Assembly: GCF_002245695.1 (NCBI RefSeq)
Contig: NZ_NOII01000002.1
Location: 62,001 to 126,000, forward strand
DNA: 64,000 bases
Source of the DNA: Fictibacillus aquaticus
Lineage (GTDB): Bacteria > Bacillota > Bacilli > Bacillales > Fictibacillaceae
Reading direction: 5' to 3'
Shown: one piece after another, positions 17,045 through 24,503 of the stretch
How the letters are laid out: each line of letters opens with the position of its first letter
Position numbering within the stretch: position 1 is the first letter of the stretch
The notes under the pieces: generated by a model
What the model was told of the DNA's origin: nothing
Seen by the model: the letters and a program-made list of their open reading frames with translations, nothing else
Database searches by the model: none
Made by a program: the position numbers and the translations under genes

Positions 17045-17587
17045 CTAGATTTTGAACTTCTTCTGCAGCTTGTTGAGGTCGTCTTGTCTTATGCCGATAT
17101 AGCGCAATGTAATCTTTTGATCGGAGTGATTTAACATCTCCTGGAGAGCTACCACGTCTCCATGCTGCTTGTAAAAATGATAGCCGTAAGTCTTTCGAAG
17201 AGAATGGCAGCCGATTCTTTCTTGTCCGAATTCTTCTCCAATGTCTCTTAAGATGTAATAAGCCATACTTACCGATATCGCTTTATTCTTCCCTTGCCTG
17301 CTTTTGAAAAGAAACTCGTTTTTATGCTTGTCTTTGCAGTAGGCGCGGATTTCTTTCTTGAGCTCGCTTGGCATCCACACCTCTTTTATTTTTTTCGTTT
17401 TTCCTTCTCTTAAGTGAATGCTCCACCCTTCTACATCTCGTACCCGAAGTTTCAGAATGTCTTTAATACGCAACCCGGTGTTGATGCCCAGAAGGAAAAG
17501 AATGTAGTTACGCTCATTCGTTTCCTTCAAATAGGCTTTAATTTCTTTTATTACCTCTGCATCCCTAATCGGTTGGACGATATTCAC
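17045..17587 (-). CDS. Small tyrosine recombinase (catalytic domain only)
   Basis: 180 residues carrying the full tyrosine-recombinase catalytic set: Arg in GINTGLRIKD, Lys in REGKTKK, HSLRKT, LNHSD and the nucleophile Tyr in LRYIGI. It lacks the N-terminal core-binding domain of full integrases. Such short recombinases accompany ArpU-type regulators in many Bacillus prophages. It overlaps the arpU-like stop by 4 nt. The separate full-length integrase at 29847 is the likely lysogeny enzyme, so this one may resolve multimers or act in late DNA processing. Confidence 0.85.
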   Translation of the reverse strand: MNIVQPIRDAEVIKEIKAYLKETNERNYILFLLGINTGLRIKDILKLRVRDVEGWSIHLREGKTKKIKEVWMPSELKKEIRAYCKDKHKNEFLFKSRQGKNKAISVSMAYYILRDIGEEFGQERIGCHSLRKTYGYHFYKQHGDVVALQEMLNHSDQKITLRYIGIRQDDLNKLQKKFKI

Positions 17588-18048
17588 GCGCTCCTCACCT
17601 CATTCCTTTTCATATAGACTTCGATTTTCAACGAGAAGGCGAGCCGCAACATCGCTTTAAATGTGAGTTCGTAGTATTTGGTCTTGCTGATACCGAGCTC
17701 CAGCCAGATGTCTGGATCATACCCTTTGATGTCCTGCATGTATTTATGGAAGATGATGTATCGTTCGTCGTGTTTAAGTGAGTTGACGGCCTGGTGAATC
17801 TGTTCCATGTATTGATTTCGAGCCATTTCGTAGTCGGCACGCTCAATCGCGGCATCTTCTGTTTTGCTGGAGAACGTGTTCGTGTTGGTTGGAGGGATAA
17901 TTGAATATGATGTCGTGATGGTCGGCATTGAGGTGACTGGCAGTGTGACGAGATAGTCCCGGTACGTTTCAAGCGCTTGCTCCACAGCTTTTCTAGTGGC
18001 TTTCGTGTTCACTTTTGGCATATTAAAATTCATCTGACTCATATTCAA
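17584..18048 (-). CDS. ArpU-family late transcription regulator
   Basis: 154 residues; the C-terminal part (VNSLKHDERYIIFHKYM, WLELGISKTKYYELTFKAMLRLAFSL) matches the sigma-like helix-turn-helix of ArpU/RinA/LtrC-type phage late regulators. These proteins activate packaging and lysis operons near the end of the early gene block, where this gene lies. Residues 40-80 are Thr/Ser/Pro-rich and probably a linker. The 11-bp repeat array next to the late promoter is its probable target. Confidence 0.88.
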   Translation of the reverse strand: MNMSQMNFNMPKVNTKATRKAVEQALETYRDYLVTLPVTSMPTITTSYSIIPPTNTNTFSSKTEDAAIERADYEMARNQYMEQIHQAVNSLKHDERYIIFHKYMQDIKGYDPDIWLELGISKTKYYELTFKAMLRLAFSLKIEVYMKRNEVRSA

Positions 18049-18059
18049 CTGCCTCCTTT

Positions 18060-18221
18060 TTATTTTTGTTTCATGGCGCCGCCGCGGCCACGGGTGTAAG
18101 TAGGTCGGTTCATTCCCATCAGTTCTTTCAGATCGCGCTCGGTCAGTTCGTTTTCAACCTTTTTCTTTGCCGGCTGATGCTTATGCTTCCAGTTCTTTAG
18201 CTGCTGTTTGAAATTATTCAT
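18060..18221 (-). CDS. 53-residue basic phage protein
   Basis: ATG at 18221 behind GGGAGGTACTCTC, stop at 18060. Very basic and helical (FKQQLKNWKHKHQPAKKK), then ELTERDLKELMGMNRPTY and a glycine/arginine tail. The second half could be a short helix-turn-helix. It directly precedes the arpU-like gene, so a regulatory or nucleic-acid-binding role is plausible. No family recognised. Confidence 0.6.
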   Translation of the reverse strand: MNNFKQQLKNWKHKHQPAKKKVENELTERDLKELMGMNRPTYTRGRGGAMKQK

Positions 18222-18286
18222 GAGAGTACCTCCCACGAATGTCGAATGGTTTCCGAATCATATGATTGCCCCCTGAGTACCATACA

Positions 18287-18348
18287 GAAAACAAAAGAGG
18301 ACACCCAAGACAACGCAGCAGCCACTGCATGTCGTAATGGGTGTCCTC
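18287..18348 (-). terminator. Terminator downstream of the XtrA-like gene
   Basis: Arms GAGGACACCCA (18297-18307) and TGGGTGTCCTC (18338-18348) are perfect complements around a 30-nt loop that itself contains a GCAGTGGCTGCTGC fold. A TTTTGTTTT tract follows on the minus strand. Confidence 0.75.
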
Positions 18349-18363
18349 CGGTTTTCGGTCGGA

Positions 18364-18558
18364 CTAAATTTTAAATTTCTCATTCGTTTCCACACGATCG
18401 ATTTTTCCGTCGTGTGTAATGAAACTTGTTTCCCCGAACTTCGGCAGCTCGAGGGCCGTCACTTTACCATTCGAAACGATGTACACCTTGCCTGACTCTG
18501 CTGCATTAATTTCAGCTGTCATTGTCGAAACATTTACTGGAATCACTGCCGTTTTCAA
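18364..18558 (-). CDS. XtrA/YqaO-like phage protein
   Basis: 64 residues from a TTG at 18558, chosen because it follows the GGGGGCGTGGGG purine run and gives the usual family length; a longer frame reaches 18678 without a ribosome site. The C-terminal ELPKFGETSFITHDGKIDRVE is close to the PBSX XtrA/YqaO family of small early phage proteins of unknown function. A 14-bp inverted repeat AAGGTGGTCACCTT lies upstream near 18590 between possible promoter elements. Confidence 0.7.
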   Translation of the reverse strand: MKTAVIPVNVSTMTAEINAAESGKVYIVSNGKVTALELPKFGETSFITHDGKIDRVETNEKFKI

Positions 18559-18705
18559 AGCCCCACGCCCCCTGTTTCCTGTATAATTAAAGGTGACCAC
18601 CTTCAGTCCGGGAAACAGCACCTGGGCTGTTTTTTTATTTGGTGTTGTTGCTAATTGACTATTACTATAAGATAGCAATATGAATTGTTGAAGGAGGATT
18701 CTATT

Positions 18706-18942
18706 ATGCTTTCCACTGTAAAAGTGTACTTACTTGAACATGATGGTGATGATCCGGATTATTTTGATGGCTTATTTAGAATTGATTCATTAGAATACTT
18801 TGATGAAAAAGGTAAAAAAATTGATTTTGATGATGCTAAATGGTCCGGTTTTTTTAATTTTGATTACCAAACAGCAGAAGATTTAAAGAATGATATTGCG
18901 GCTTGTTTAGAAATTAACCCTCACAATATTGAAATTGAATAG
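18706..18942 (+). CDS. Acidic 78-residue protein, stand-alone moron-like gene
   Basis: ATG at 18706 behind AAGGAGGATTCTATT. The product is strongly acidic (EHDGDDPDYFDGLF, DEKGKKIDFDD) with no family I recognise. It is the only plus-strand gene here, is more A/T-rich than its neighbours, and has its own possible promoter (TTGACT near 18656 and an A/T-rich -10 near 18680) and its own terminator. This autonomous unit inside an opposing operon is the usual form of a phage moron. An acidic DNA-mimic type inhibitor is one possibility, unproven. Confidence 0.65.
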   Translation: MLSTVKVYLLEHDGDDPDYFDGLFRIDSLEYFDEKGKKIDFDDAKWSGFFNFDYQTAEDLKNDIAACLEINPHNIEIE

Positions 18943-18950
18943 TAGATGTT

Positions 18951-18979
18951 AGAGATCTCTTTTGGGGTCTCTTTTTTTC
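18951..18979 (+). terminator. Terminator of the plus-strand moron gene
   Basis: AGAGATC and GGTCTCT arms (one G-T pair) around an 8-nt loop, followed by TTTTTTT. Confidence 0.7.
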
Positions 18980-18989
18980 GCAGTACTAT

Positions 18990-19724
18990 TTAAGTCAATA
19001 ATGCTTCTTCCAAAACCTCATACTCTTCCGCCCACATGAAGTGTAGTCCACAGCTGCTTTTTGTCTTATGGTTGCAATTATCTATGACCGATTGATAGGA
19101 AATGTGGCATTTTCGGCCAGCATCCCTTGCTGATCGGTACTCATCAATCACTTCATTCGTTATGGAGTTTAGCTGCACGACTGGTTTACTTTTTGCTCTG
19201 GATCCGGTTTTTTCTCCAAGTTTCTTTGAAGTGATGTATTCCAGATTGCCATGAAAGTTGTCCGTCTTTATGAAATTCTTATGATGGAGGACTTCTCCAG
19301 GTTTAGGCTTTCCAACGAAATGATGTGCGACCAGGTTGGCAACCTTATAAGCTGCATACTTCCCTCTAAACTTCACTTTGATATGAAGATTGCCAGTCCG
19401 CTTGTGAATAAAAGGCAGCAATAAACCTTCGTGATTTTGATAAATCCGTTTGAAGCGTCCATAGTTTGAAATGAGGAACTTGCCGTCCGATCCCTCGATG
19501 GGTTTCCACGTTTCGTTAAAGAACTTCTCTTTTTCGTACCATGCTTTCCTTTGCCGCAGCGTTACTTTTTGATCGGTAATGTAGCAATTAATACTAGTCA
19601 CTTTGCGCTTTATTGATTTATTCGTCCTCAACACCGTTTGCGATTTTCCAGTCAGTTCTTCCAAATAGTCATAAGTGGTTTCAGTAAGGGTGTTGATTCT
19701 TGGATCATATAGATACAGAGTCAT
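18990..19724 (-). CDS. Free-standing HNH homing endonuclease with NUMOD motifs
   Basis: 244 residues. Residues about 70-95 show a NUMOD4 motif (WKPIEGSDGKFLISNYGRFKR), 125-165 an HNH_3 core (LVAHHFVGKPKPGEVLHHKN, DNFHGNLEYIT), and 180-235 a NUMOD1 helix-turn-helix (VVQLNSITNEVIDEYRSARD). The first 55 residues are an extra region without assignment. Free-standing homing nucleases of this kind invade phage genomes next to replication genes. It lies between the XtrA-like gene and the dUTPase module and has no obvious structural role. Confidence 0.9.
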   Translation of the reverse strand: MTLYLYDPRINTLTETTYDYLEELTGKSQTVLRTNKSIKRKVTSINCYITDQKVTLRQRKAWYEKEKFFNETWKPIEGSDGKFLISNYGRFKRIYQNHEGLLLPFIHKRTGNLHIKVKFRGKYAAYKVANLVAHHFVGKPKPGEVLHHKNFIKTDNFHGNLEYITSKKLGEKTGSRAKSKPVVQLNSITNEVIDEYRSARDAGRKCHISYQSVIDNCNHKTKSSCGLHFMWAEEYEVLEEALLT

Positions 19725-19736
19725 CTTAAAACCCCT

Positions 19737-19874
19737 TCACACTTTTTTCACTGTGCGGATTCGCGGGTAATCATCTTCCCACCGCCGTCTCCATTCCCGC
19801 AGTGCCTGCTGATCATTATTCCTTTTAATCAGGTGAATCAATTTAAGAAGAGGCATTTTCGTGTAGTCCTGCAT
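19737..19874 (-). CDS. 45-residue basic phage protein
   Basis: ATG at 19874 overlaps the dUTPase stop as TGATG, so translation is probably coupled; stop TGA at 19737. Composition is basic with an ALREWRRRWEDDYPRIR segment. Nothing recognisable beyond a short helix. Confidence 0.55.
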   Translation of the reverse strand: MQDYTKMPLLKLIHLIKRNNDQQALREWRRRWEDDYPRIRTVKKV

Positions 19875-20431
19875 CAGTAATTACTCTCCTGCCTCTGATG
19901 GTTGACCAAGTTCTTTTCCAGATACGCCTGCTCGATCTGTTTTGTGGTAAAACCGAGCATGTCACCTAGACCCAGATAACAACTAAACAGATCATCATAA
20001 TAAGATTCCAGCTCGTGATACCGTTCCTCGTCATCCTCCCGATCGTCGTAGATCTCCTGCATCTCCCCGACAAGGTAAAACAGATGGTTGAACTGCTTCG
20101 TGATGGAAGGATGCATGCTTTTGATGTTCGGTAGCAAGTGCTGGTATCCTAATTCAATGCCGACATCCAGAACGCAGTGTAAGCCATCGACGTATTCTTC
20201 TAGGAGTGGGTTTTTAAATTGCCCATCACCGATATTAAATGGTGGCGGATGATAAACGCTTGTCCTTGGCTCCTGATCCTTACTCCAAAACTTAAACCCT
20301 CGCCATTCGTTCGCGCACTCTCCAATTTCCACGTTGAGAGCGAGGAACGACTTTTCGGCTCGGTCTTCACCTTGGTAGTTGATGCGCTCGCGGAAAGTGT
20401 TTTGTATCTCGATTAACATCTTTGTGTTCAT
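19874..20431 (-). CDS. dUTP diphosphatase (all-alpha, dUTPase_2 / MazG-like)
   Basis: 185 residues. The all-alpha NTP-pyrophosphatase signature is visible as NVEIGECANEWRGFKFW near residue 33 and LLEEYVDGLH near 78, giving the EExxE..ExxD type metal site. It hydrolyses dUTP to keep uracil out of phage DNA and supply dUMP for thymidylate synthesis. It sits between SSB and small phage genes in the replication module. A trimeric dUTPase is ruled out by the helical sequence. Confidence 0.88.
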   Translation of the reverse strand: MNTKMLIEIQNTFRERINYQGEDRAEKSFLALNVEIGECANEWRGFKFWSKDQEPRTSVYHPPPFNIGDGQFKNPLLEEYVDGLHCVLDVGIELGYQHLLPNIKSMHPSITKQFNHLFYLVGEMQEIYDDREDDEERYHELESYYDDLFSCYLGLGDMLGFTTKQIEQAYLEKNLVNHQRQESNY

Positions 20432-20449
20432 GGTTATTCCTCCATGGGT

Positions 20450-20896
20450 TTAAAATGGCAAATCATCATCCGAGATATCTAATGGCTGCCCGCCTGCGAA
20501 TGGATCTTGTCCGTAGCTTGGCGGCAGTTCTTGGTGCTGGTAGTTGTTTTGCGGCGCCTGCTGCTGACTACCGTTTTTCTTCGGCTCCAGGAACTGCACG
20601 CTCTCGCCCATAACTTCAGTGACGTAAACGCGCTGTCCTTGGTTGTTGTCGTAGCTGCGTGTTTGCATGCGGCCATCCACTCCGGCTAAAGATCCTTTGC
20701 TCAAGAAGTTGGCGACGTTTTCCGCTGGCTTTCTCCATACAACGCAGTTGATGAAATCAGCTTCTCGTTCTCCTTGTTGATTGCTGAAAGGCCGGTTCAC
20801 TGCAAGAGTAAAGTTTGCCACTGCTACTCCATTTGGTGTGTATTTGAGTTCAGGATCCTTTGTCAGACGCCCGACTAAAACGACTCGATTAAGCAT
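20450..20896 (-). CDS. ssb: Single-stranded DNA-binding protein
   Basis: 148 residues with a standard OB-fold start, [19 protein letters not shown], then [35 protein letters not shown] and a Gln/Pro-rich linker ending in the acidic DISDDDLPF tip that recruits partner proteins. It protects single-stranded DNA during phage replication and recombination. The ATG overlaps the previous stop. Confidence 0.97.
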   Translation of the reverse strand: MLNRVVLVGRLTKDPELKYTPNGVAVANFTLAVNRPFSNQQGEREADFINCVVWRKPAENVANFLSKGSLAGVDGRMQTRSYDNNQGQRVYVTEVMGESVQFLEPKKNGSQQQAPQNNYQHQELPPSYGQDPFAGGQPLDISDDDLPF

Positions 20897-21087
20897 TAAT
20901 AAATCACATCTCCTTCACGCTGCAGGTTTACCCAGCGCATTTCGTCTTCAAGTTCTGTTAGTGTGAGCTCGAACAGCTGCCGGCCGTGCTGGTCTTTGAA
21001 GATGCCGCACTTGATGAGCTCGCTGATCAGTTGCTTACGGTATAAATCAAGTGCGGTACGCAGTCTGTTAGGCGCTGCCGCGATCAT
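20896..21087 (-). CDS. FbpA-like small protein (Fur-regulated basic protein family)
   Basis: 63 residues. The motif [20 protein letters not shown] followed by [17 protein letters not shown] matches the Fur_reg_FbpA family, whose host members act in iron sparing; phage copies are common and their role is unknown. It overlaps ssb by one base and the next upstream gene by 4 nt, so it is part of the replication transcript. Confidence 0.75.
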   Translation of the reverse strand: MIAAAPNRLRTALDLYRKQLISELIKCGIFKDQHGRQLFELTLTELEDEMRWVNLQREGDVIY

Positions 21088-21434
21088 TGTTTTATCTCCT
21101 GATCTGCCAGCCAGTTGTAAATGGCTCGGGACAACTGCTCTTTAGTTGCTGACGGAAACTGCTGCTTTAACGACTGTAATGTGACGTTTCCGGCTGCCTT
21201 ATCTATGGCCAGTGCTATCTGCTGTTGCATGTTTACATTCCTCCTGTACGAGGTAAATCTGGTATGCATGATCATTTCTTCGTTTTTCTGAGCATCGAGT
21301 AGCTGTTTGAGCTTTTCTGAGGTGTCTTGGAATGTGATGGCTCTCCGGTCTTTAACCAGATACTCTATCGCTGTGATGAGCAAAGGCTGCTTGTCCTTCA
21401 CAGCTGCAGCGTATACTTCTTTCACCGTCATCAT
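21084..21434 (-). CDS. Hypothetical phage replication-module protein
   Basis: 116 residues. Helical, with LVKDRRAITFQDTSEKLKQLL in the first half and SLKQQFPSATKEQLSRAIYNWLADQ, which looks like a small winged-helix or HTH-like segment, at the end. It lies between the helicase and the FbpA-like gene. No family assigned. Confidence 0.6.
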   Translation of the reverse strand: MMTVKEVYAAAVKDKQPLLITAIEYLVKDRRAITFQDTSEKLKQLLDAQKNEEMIMHTRFTSYRRNVNMQQQIALAIDKAAGNVTLQSLKQQFPSATKEQLSRAIYNWLADQEIKQ

Positions 21435-21448
21435 GCGGTGGCACCCCT

Positions 21449-22744
21449 TTACGGCGTAATATCGTGAAACGTATTGGTCTCTTTCACAAATTTCATGTTC
21501 ACCATACCCGTCCTTCCCTGGCGGTTCTTGGAGAATAAGATTTCTGTTATGCCTGGTGTTTGCGAATCGGCATAGTAGTAATCATCCCTGTAAAGAAACA
21601 GGATCAAGTCTGCCGTTTGTTCGATCGCACCTGATTCCCTTAAGTCTGACATCATCGGTCGTTTATCTTGCCTCTGCTCAAGACCACGGCTCAGCTGAGA
21701 CAGGATGATCACCGGTATGTTGAATTCAGCAGCCATATGCTTGAGCGCAAGAATGATGTCCTCGATCTCATGATGTCGGCTGGCTTTGTTCTCGATTGTT
21801 TTCATGAGCGTTAAGAAGTCAATCATCACCACATGCTTGAAGTCAGGGTTTTCTTTCATGTTCCGCCTCACCACTGCTCGCATTTCGTTCACTGTATTCT
21901 CGCGGCGGATGCTGAATTTCAGCTTCTCCAGCACCGACATGGCGTTATGATATTTGTTCCAGTCAGATGCCTCGAAGTATTTGTTCGGGTTGCGCATCTT
22001 CATGAGGTTGATCCGGCCTTCTGTTGCGATCAGTCGGTCGATTACCGCACCTTCGCTCATCTCGATGCTGAAGATGGTAGGCATGATCTTGTCTTTCTTT
22101 GACCCTTCTAGCGCGCAATTAAGAACAAGCGCTGTCTTTCCCATCGATGGTCTGGCACCTATAACGATCAAGTCTCCGTCCTGCCATCCATCGGTCAGCA
22201 AGTTCAGACTCATGTAACCGGTATTCACACCACTCAATCCTTTTTCTGGTGTATCTGCGTGTTCTCTTGCACGGTTCAGAAGCATATCCTTAAATGACTG
22301 CTTGTCCTCAACCGTGTTTCCCTCTAGCTTTGTCATCTGGTCGATGAACAGGGTCAGCTTCGTCATGTCGTTCTGTTCTCTCACGCCATCCAAGAACGAG
22401 TGTGCTAACCTTTCAGCTGTCTCGATCGTCCAATACTCCAAGATTAGGTTCTGATGCCGCTTGAATGTTTCTCCATCTGGCGCGTATGCGAACAAGTTCC
22501 GCAAGTATTCAGGACCGCCGAAACTGATAATTGCCGTGTGTCCAAGATCTTCGAGCGAGAGGATATCAATCTCTGTGCCTTTACTGCTTAAATCAAGCAA
22601 TGCTTTGAAAAGTGCTCTGTGCTCCACGCTGTAAAAATGCTTGGTATTCAGCTTGGTTTCCTCGAGGTATGTAGGGTCATTCAAAATGATTCCTAAGACC
22701 TTCTGCTCGTTTTTCACCAGCCTATTAATCTTCTGATCCATCAA
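21449..22744 (-). CDS. Replicative DNA helicase, DnaB family
   Basis: 431 residues. N-terminal DnaB helical domain (QKVLGIILNDPTYLEETKL), Walker A GARPSMGKTA, then TIFSIEMSEG, MIDFLTLM (Walker B area), PVIILSQLSRGLEQRQDKRP and DLRESGAIEQTADLI, all classic DnaB/RecA-fold motifs. It unwinds the phage fork as a hexamer. It overlaps the initiator gene by 4 nt, so the phage carries both an initiator and its own helicase. Confidence 0.95.
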   Translation of the reverse strand: MMDQKINRLVKNEQKVLGIILNDPTYLEETKLNTKHFYSVEHRALFKALLDLSSKGTEIDILSLEDLGHTAIISFGGPEYLRNLFAYAPDGETFKRHQNLILEYWTIETAERLAHSFLDGVREQNDMTKLTLFIDQMTKLEGNTVEDKQSFKDMLLNRAREHADTPEKGLSGVNTGYMSLNLLTDGWQDGDLIVIGARPSMGKTALVLNCALEGSKKDKIMPTIFSIEMSEGAVIDRLIATEGRINLMKMRNPNKYFEASDWNKYHNAMSVLEKLKFSIRRENTVNEMRAVVRRNMKENPDFKHVVMIDFLTLMKTIENKASRHHEIEDIILALKHMAAEFNIPVIILSQLSRGLEQRQDKRPMMSDLRESGAIEQTADLILFLYRDDYYYADSQTPGITEILFSKNRQGRTGMVNMKFVKETNTFHDITP

Positions 22745-23613
22745 CCTTCACCGCCGAATAAATTGTTTGCGTTAATATGTTCCAAGGGTTTTACAACAGG
22801 TTCTTCCCTGGGCTTAAACGGTTTTACTTTGTTTTGCTTTTCTTGGATTTCAAGATGCAAGCGATCGTATTGATCACGCAGCTTGGCTCCAGAGAGGATG
22901 TTTTTGTGCCAGAAAGTGTTTTGCTGCACCCAGTCAATCATCTTCGCTATGACTCTAGGATCCTTGCCATCGATATCGATCAGCTTCCGCATATCGTCTG
23001 CCCATTTCTGCAGATCAGGTTCTTTGTGTGCAGGGTTGTTAGCCAGAATTCGTTCGTACAAGCGTTTGGCAAGCTGGAAAGGGATAGACGCAGGGTCGTA
23101 AACGTGTTTGCGACGTATATCTTTTAAATCTTTACTTTCTTTTACTTTCTTTTCTTTTATTGCATTGCTTTTGGTTTGCATTTGCATTGCATTTGCATTG
23201 CTTTTACATTCCTCTTGCATGCCCAAATTCTCAGAATCCGCGTCATTACTGGATTTCTCCCAACGCTTCTTGGCAGCCTTTCTTCGCTTTTCGCTGATGG
23301 TTTCTTTCAATTCCATCCGTTTTATGAGCGAAAGTGACCAAATATTTTCGTCATCTTCAACGAGGAGATCAAACTCATGAATGCAATCTTCTACAAACTT
23401 TTGTGCAAAATCAGATTTGCATTGCATTTGCATTGCAAGTGCATTAAACAAATGTTTACCCTTCTTCAATTTGAAGTCTTCCTGCTCTCTGAGAATCTCG
23501 ATGAGCATCCAGTACATGCCGTATCCTTCCGTGCCATACACGCTTCTCATGGCTGATATCTTCGGATCGTGCCTGGCGTTGCTGTCATGCGAAAAATAGA
23601 ACGCTTCTTTCAT
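22741..23613 (-). CDS. Phage replication initiator (Lin1244/Lin1753-like N-terminal domain)
   Basis: 290 residues. The first 110 (FYFSHDSNARHDPKISAMR, GYGMYWMLIEILREQ) match the DnaD/Lin1244-like winged-helix domain of phage replisome organisers. A basic linker with KRRKAAKKRWEKS follows. Residues 160-250 are DnaD-like helical. It would bind the origin and load the helicase encoded directly downstream. The gene contains two clusters of 11-bp direct repeats that make it a likely origin. Confidence 0.85.
   Translation of the reverse strand: MKEAFYFSHDSNARHDPKISAMRSVYGTEGYGMYWMLIEILREQEDFKLKKGKHLFNALAMQMQCKSDFAQKFVEDCIHEFDLLVEDDENIWSLSLIKRMELKETISEKRRKAAKKRWEKSSNDADSENLGMQEECKSNANAMQMQTKSNAIKEKKVKESKDLKDIRRKHVYDPASIPFQLAKRLYERILANNPAHKEPDLQKWADDMRKLIDIDGKDPRVIAKMIDWVQQNTFWHKNILSGAKLRDQYDRLHLEIQEKQNKVKPFKPREEPVVKPLEHINANNLFGGEG
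23159..23201. repeat. Iteron cluster 1 inside the initiator gene
   Basis: Two exact tandem copies of ATTTGCATTGC at 23180-23190 and 23191-23201, with a one-base variant TATTGCATTGC at 23159-23169. The same 11-mer recurs 225 bp away. Candidate initiator-binding sites. Confidence 0.7.
23415..23447. repeat. Iteron cluster 2 inside the initiator gene
   Basis: Two exact tandem copies of ATTTGCATTGC at 23415-23425 and 23426-23436, followed by a degenerate AAGTGCATTAA. Encodes AMQMQ-type peptide, as does cluster 1. Confidence 0.7.
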
Positions 23614-23651
23614 ACCCCTGTATCCCCTTCCCTTTAGTGCCTGCTTGATTC

Positions 23652-23807
23652 TTACCCTGCTGTGACGATACGCTGCTTACCTGATGTTCGGTTCACCAGA
23701 TGTACCTGCCCGCTGACGTTCTTTGTAATCAGCCAATTATTCGGGTTGAGTCCCTTTTCCGCCATCAGTATCCGCTGCGCTCGCGTTGGCCGTTTTCCAT
23801 TTTTCAT
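23652..23807 (-). CDS. DUF6906-like small phage protein
   Basis: 51 residues; MKNGKRPTRAQRILMAEKGL followed by NPNNWLI and VHLVNRTSGKQR is the characteristic pattern of the DUF6906 phage family (function unknown). The start at 23807 has a GAGGAGAAACG ribosome site and lies 71 nt inside the end of the preceding gene in another frame, a rather long but plausible overlap. Confidence 0.75.
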   Translation of the reverse strand: MKNGKRPTRAQRILMAEKGLNPNNWLITKNVSGQVHLVNRTSGKQRIVTAG

Positions 23808-23985
23808 AATCGTTTCTCCTCATACAAATGACATGTTTATTCCTGATCACTTTTACTGCTGAAAACTCAGGATAGGCCTTAGCCAAGTAGCCATGGACGT
23901 AACCCATAAAGCGTTTTTCGTTCTTGGCCAACACTGTCCAATAAAAGAGTGGCAGCTGCACAAAATACCGAATCGGGTCGCTCAT
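23737..23985 (-). CDS. Hypothetical phage protein
   Basis: 82 residues from an ATG behind CAGGAGGCCGC. Aromatic-rich N-terminus (IRYFVQLPLFYWTVL) and a basic middle (RFMGYVHGYLAKAYPEF, RNKHVICMRRNDYEKWK). Its 3' end overlaps the DUF6906-like gene for 71 nt. No family recognised. Confidence 0.6.
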   Translation of the reverse strand: MSDPIRYFVQLPLFYWTVLAKNEKRFMGYVHGYLAKAYPEFSAVKVIRNKHVICMRRNDYEKWKTANASAADTDGGKGTQPE

Positions 23986-24002
23986 GCGGCCTCCTGTTTG
24001 AA

Positions 24003-24338
24003 TCAGACTTTGCAGTGTGCTACACTACGCTTGAGTTGTTTTTCATGTGCTCGTCCTGCCGGGGCGAGCACTTTTTGTTCTTCATACGCTTTTAAGATCA
24101 TTCCTGGGGGCCGAGAAAGACGGTCAGCTGTCTCATCCACACCGATGACGGGTACGTGGTGTTTAAGATAAAACACCTCTTCTGCCGTCAGCCGGTTCCC
24201 TTTCTTCTGTACTTCATCAGGAGCAAGAGCGAAACCAAGTTCTTTGATCTTCTGCTCCGTTTCCTTGCTGTAATCTTCTTTCCTATCCAGCAGCCGAAGA
24301 AGCTTCATGCGAGCTGCCTTTTTCTCCATTCTGTTCAT
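24003..24338 (-). CDS. Hypothetical phage protein, HTH-like
   Basis: 111 residues from the ATG at 24338, chosen for its GAGAGGTG ribosome site. Helical and basic, with RLTAEEVFYLKHHVPVIGVD and ETADRLSRPPGMILKAYEEQ, the latter resembling a recognition-helix region of homeodomain-like HTH proteins. It may be an early regulator. No family assigned. Confidence 0.55.
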   Translation of the reverse strand: MNRMEKKAARMKLLRLLDRKEDYSKETEQKIKELGFALAPDEVQKKGNRLTAEEVFYLKHHVPVIGVDETADRLSRPPGMILKAYEEQKVLAPAGRAHEKQLKRSVAHCKV

Positions 24339-24404
24339 TGTGTACACCTCTCTTCCTAGTGCTGATCCGCACTGGCAGAGTCCGGAGAAGGGGGATGGCG
24401 AAGG

Positions 24405-24458
24405 GAGGCGCCTCGGGTCCGGACCCTGTCAGCAGGGACCAACTTGCTCTTGGCAAGT
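24405..24458. other. Cluster of four short inverted repeats in a G/C-rich gap
   Basis: The 24348-24503 gap holds GAGGCGCCTC (24405-24414), GGGTCCGGACCC (24415-24426), CCCTG-TCAG-CAGGG (24424-24437) and ACTTGC-TCTTG-GCAAGT (24442-24458). No gene is seen. It could be a structured leader RNA, a processing site or a protein-binding region of the early operon. Confidence 0.5.
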
Positions 24459-24503
24459 GGCCATGCTAAAATGACGTTATCAAACCTTTTATATGTGACT
24501 CAT

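Noticed and set aside
17045-17587. The short tyrosine recombinase as the prophage integrase
   Set aside because: A full-length integrase with arm-type repeats lies at the prophage end (29847-30992); this one lacks the N-terminal DNA-binding domains.
18559-18678. N-terminal extension of the XtrA-like gene
   Set aside because: No ribosome site, and the resulting length exceeds the family; the TTG at 18558 fits better.
23159-23447. CRISPR array
   Set aside because: Repeats are 11 bp and directly tandem, without unique spacers of CRISPR length.
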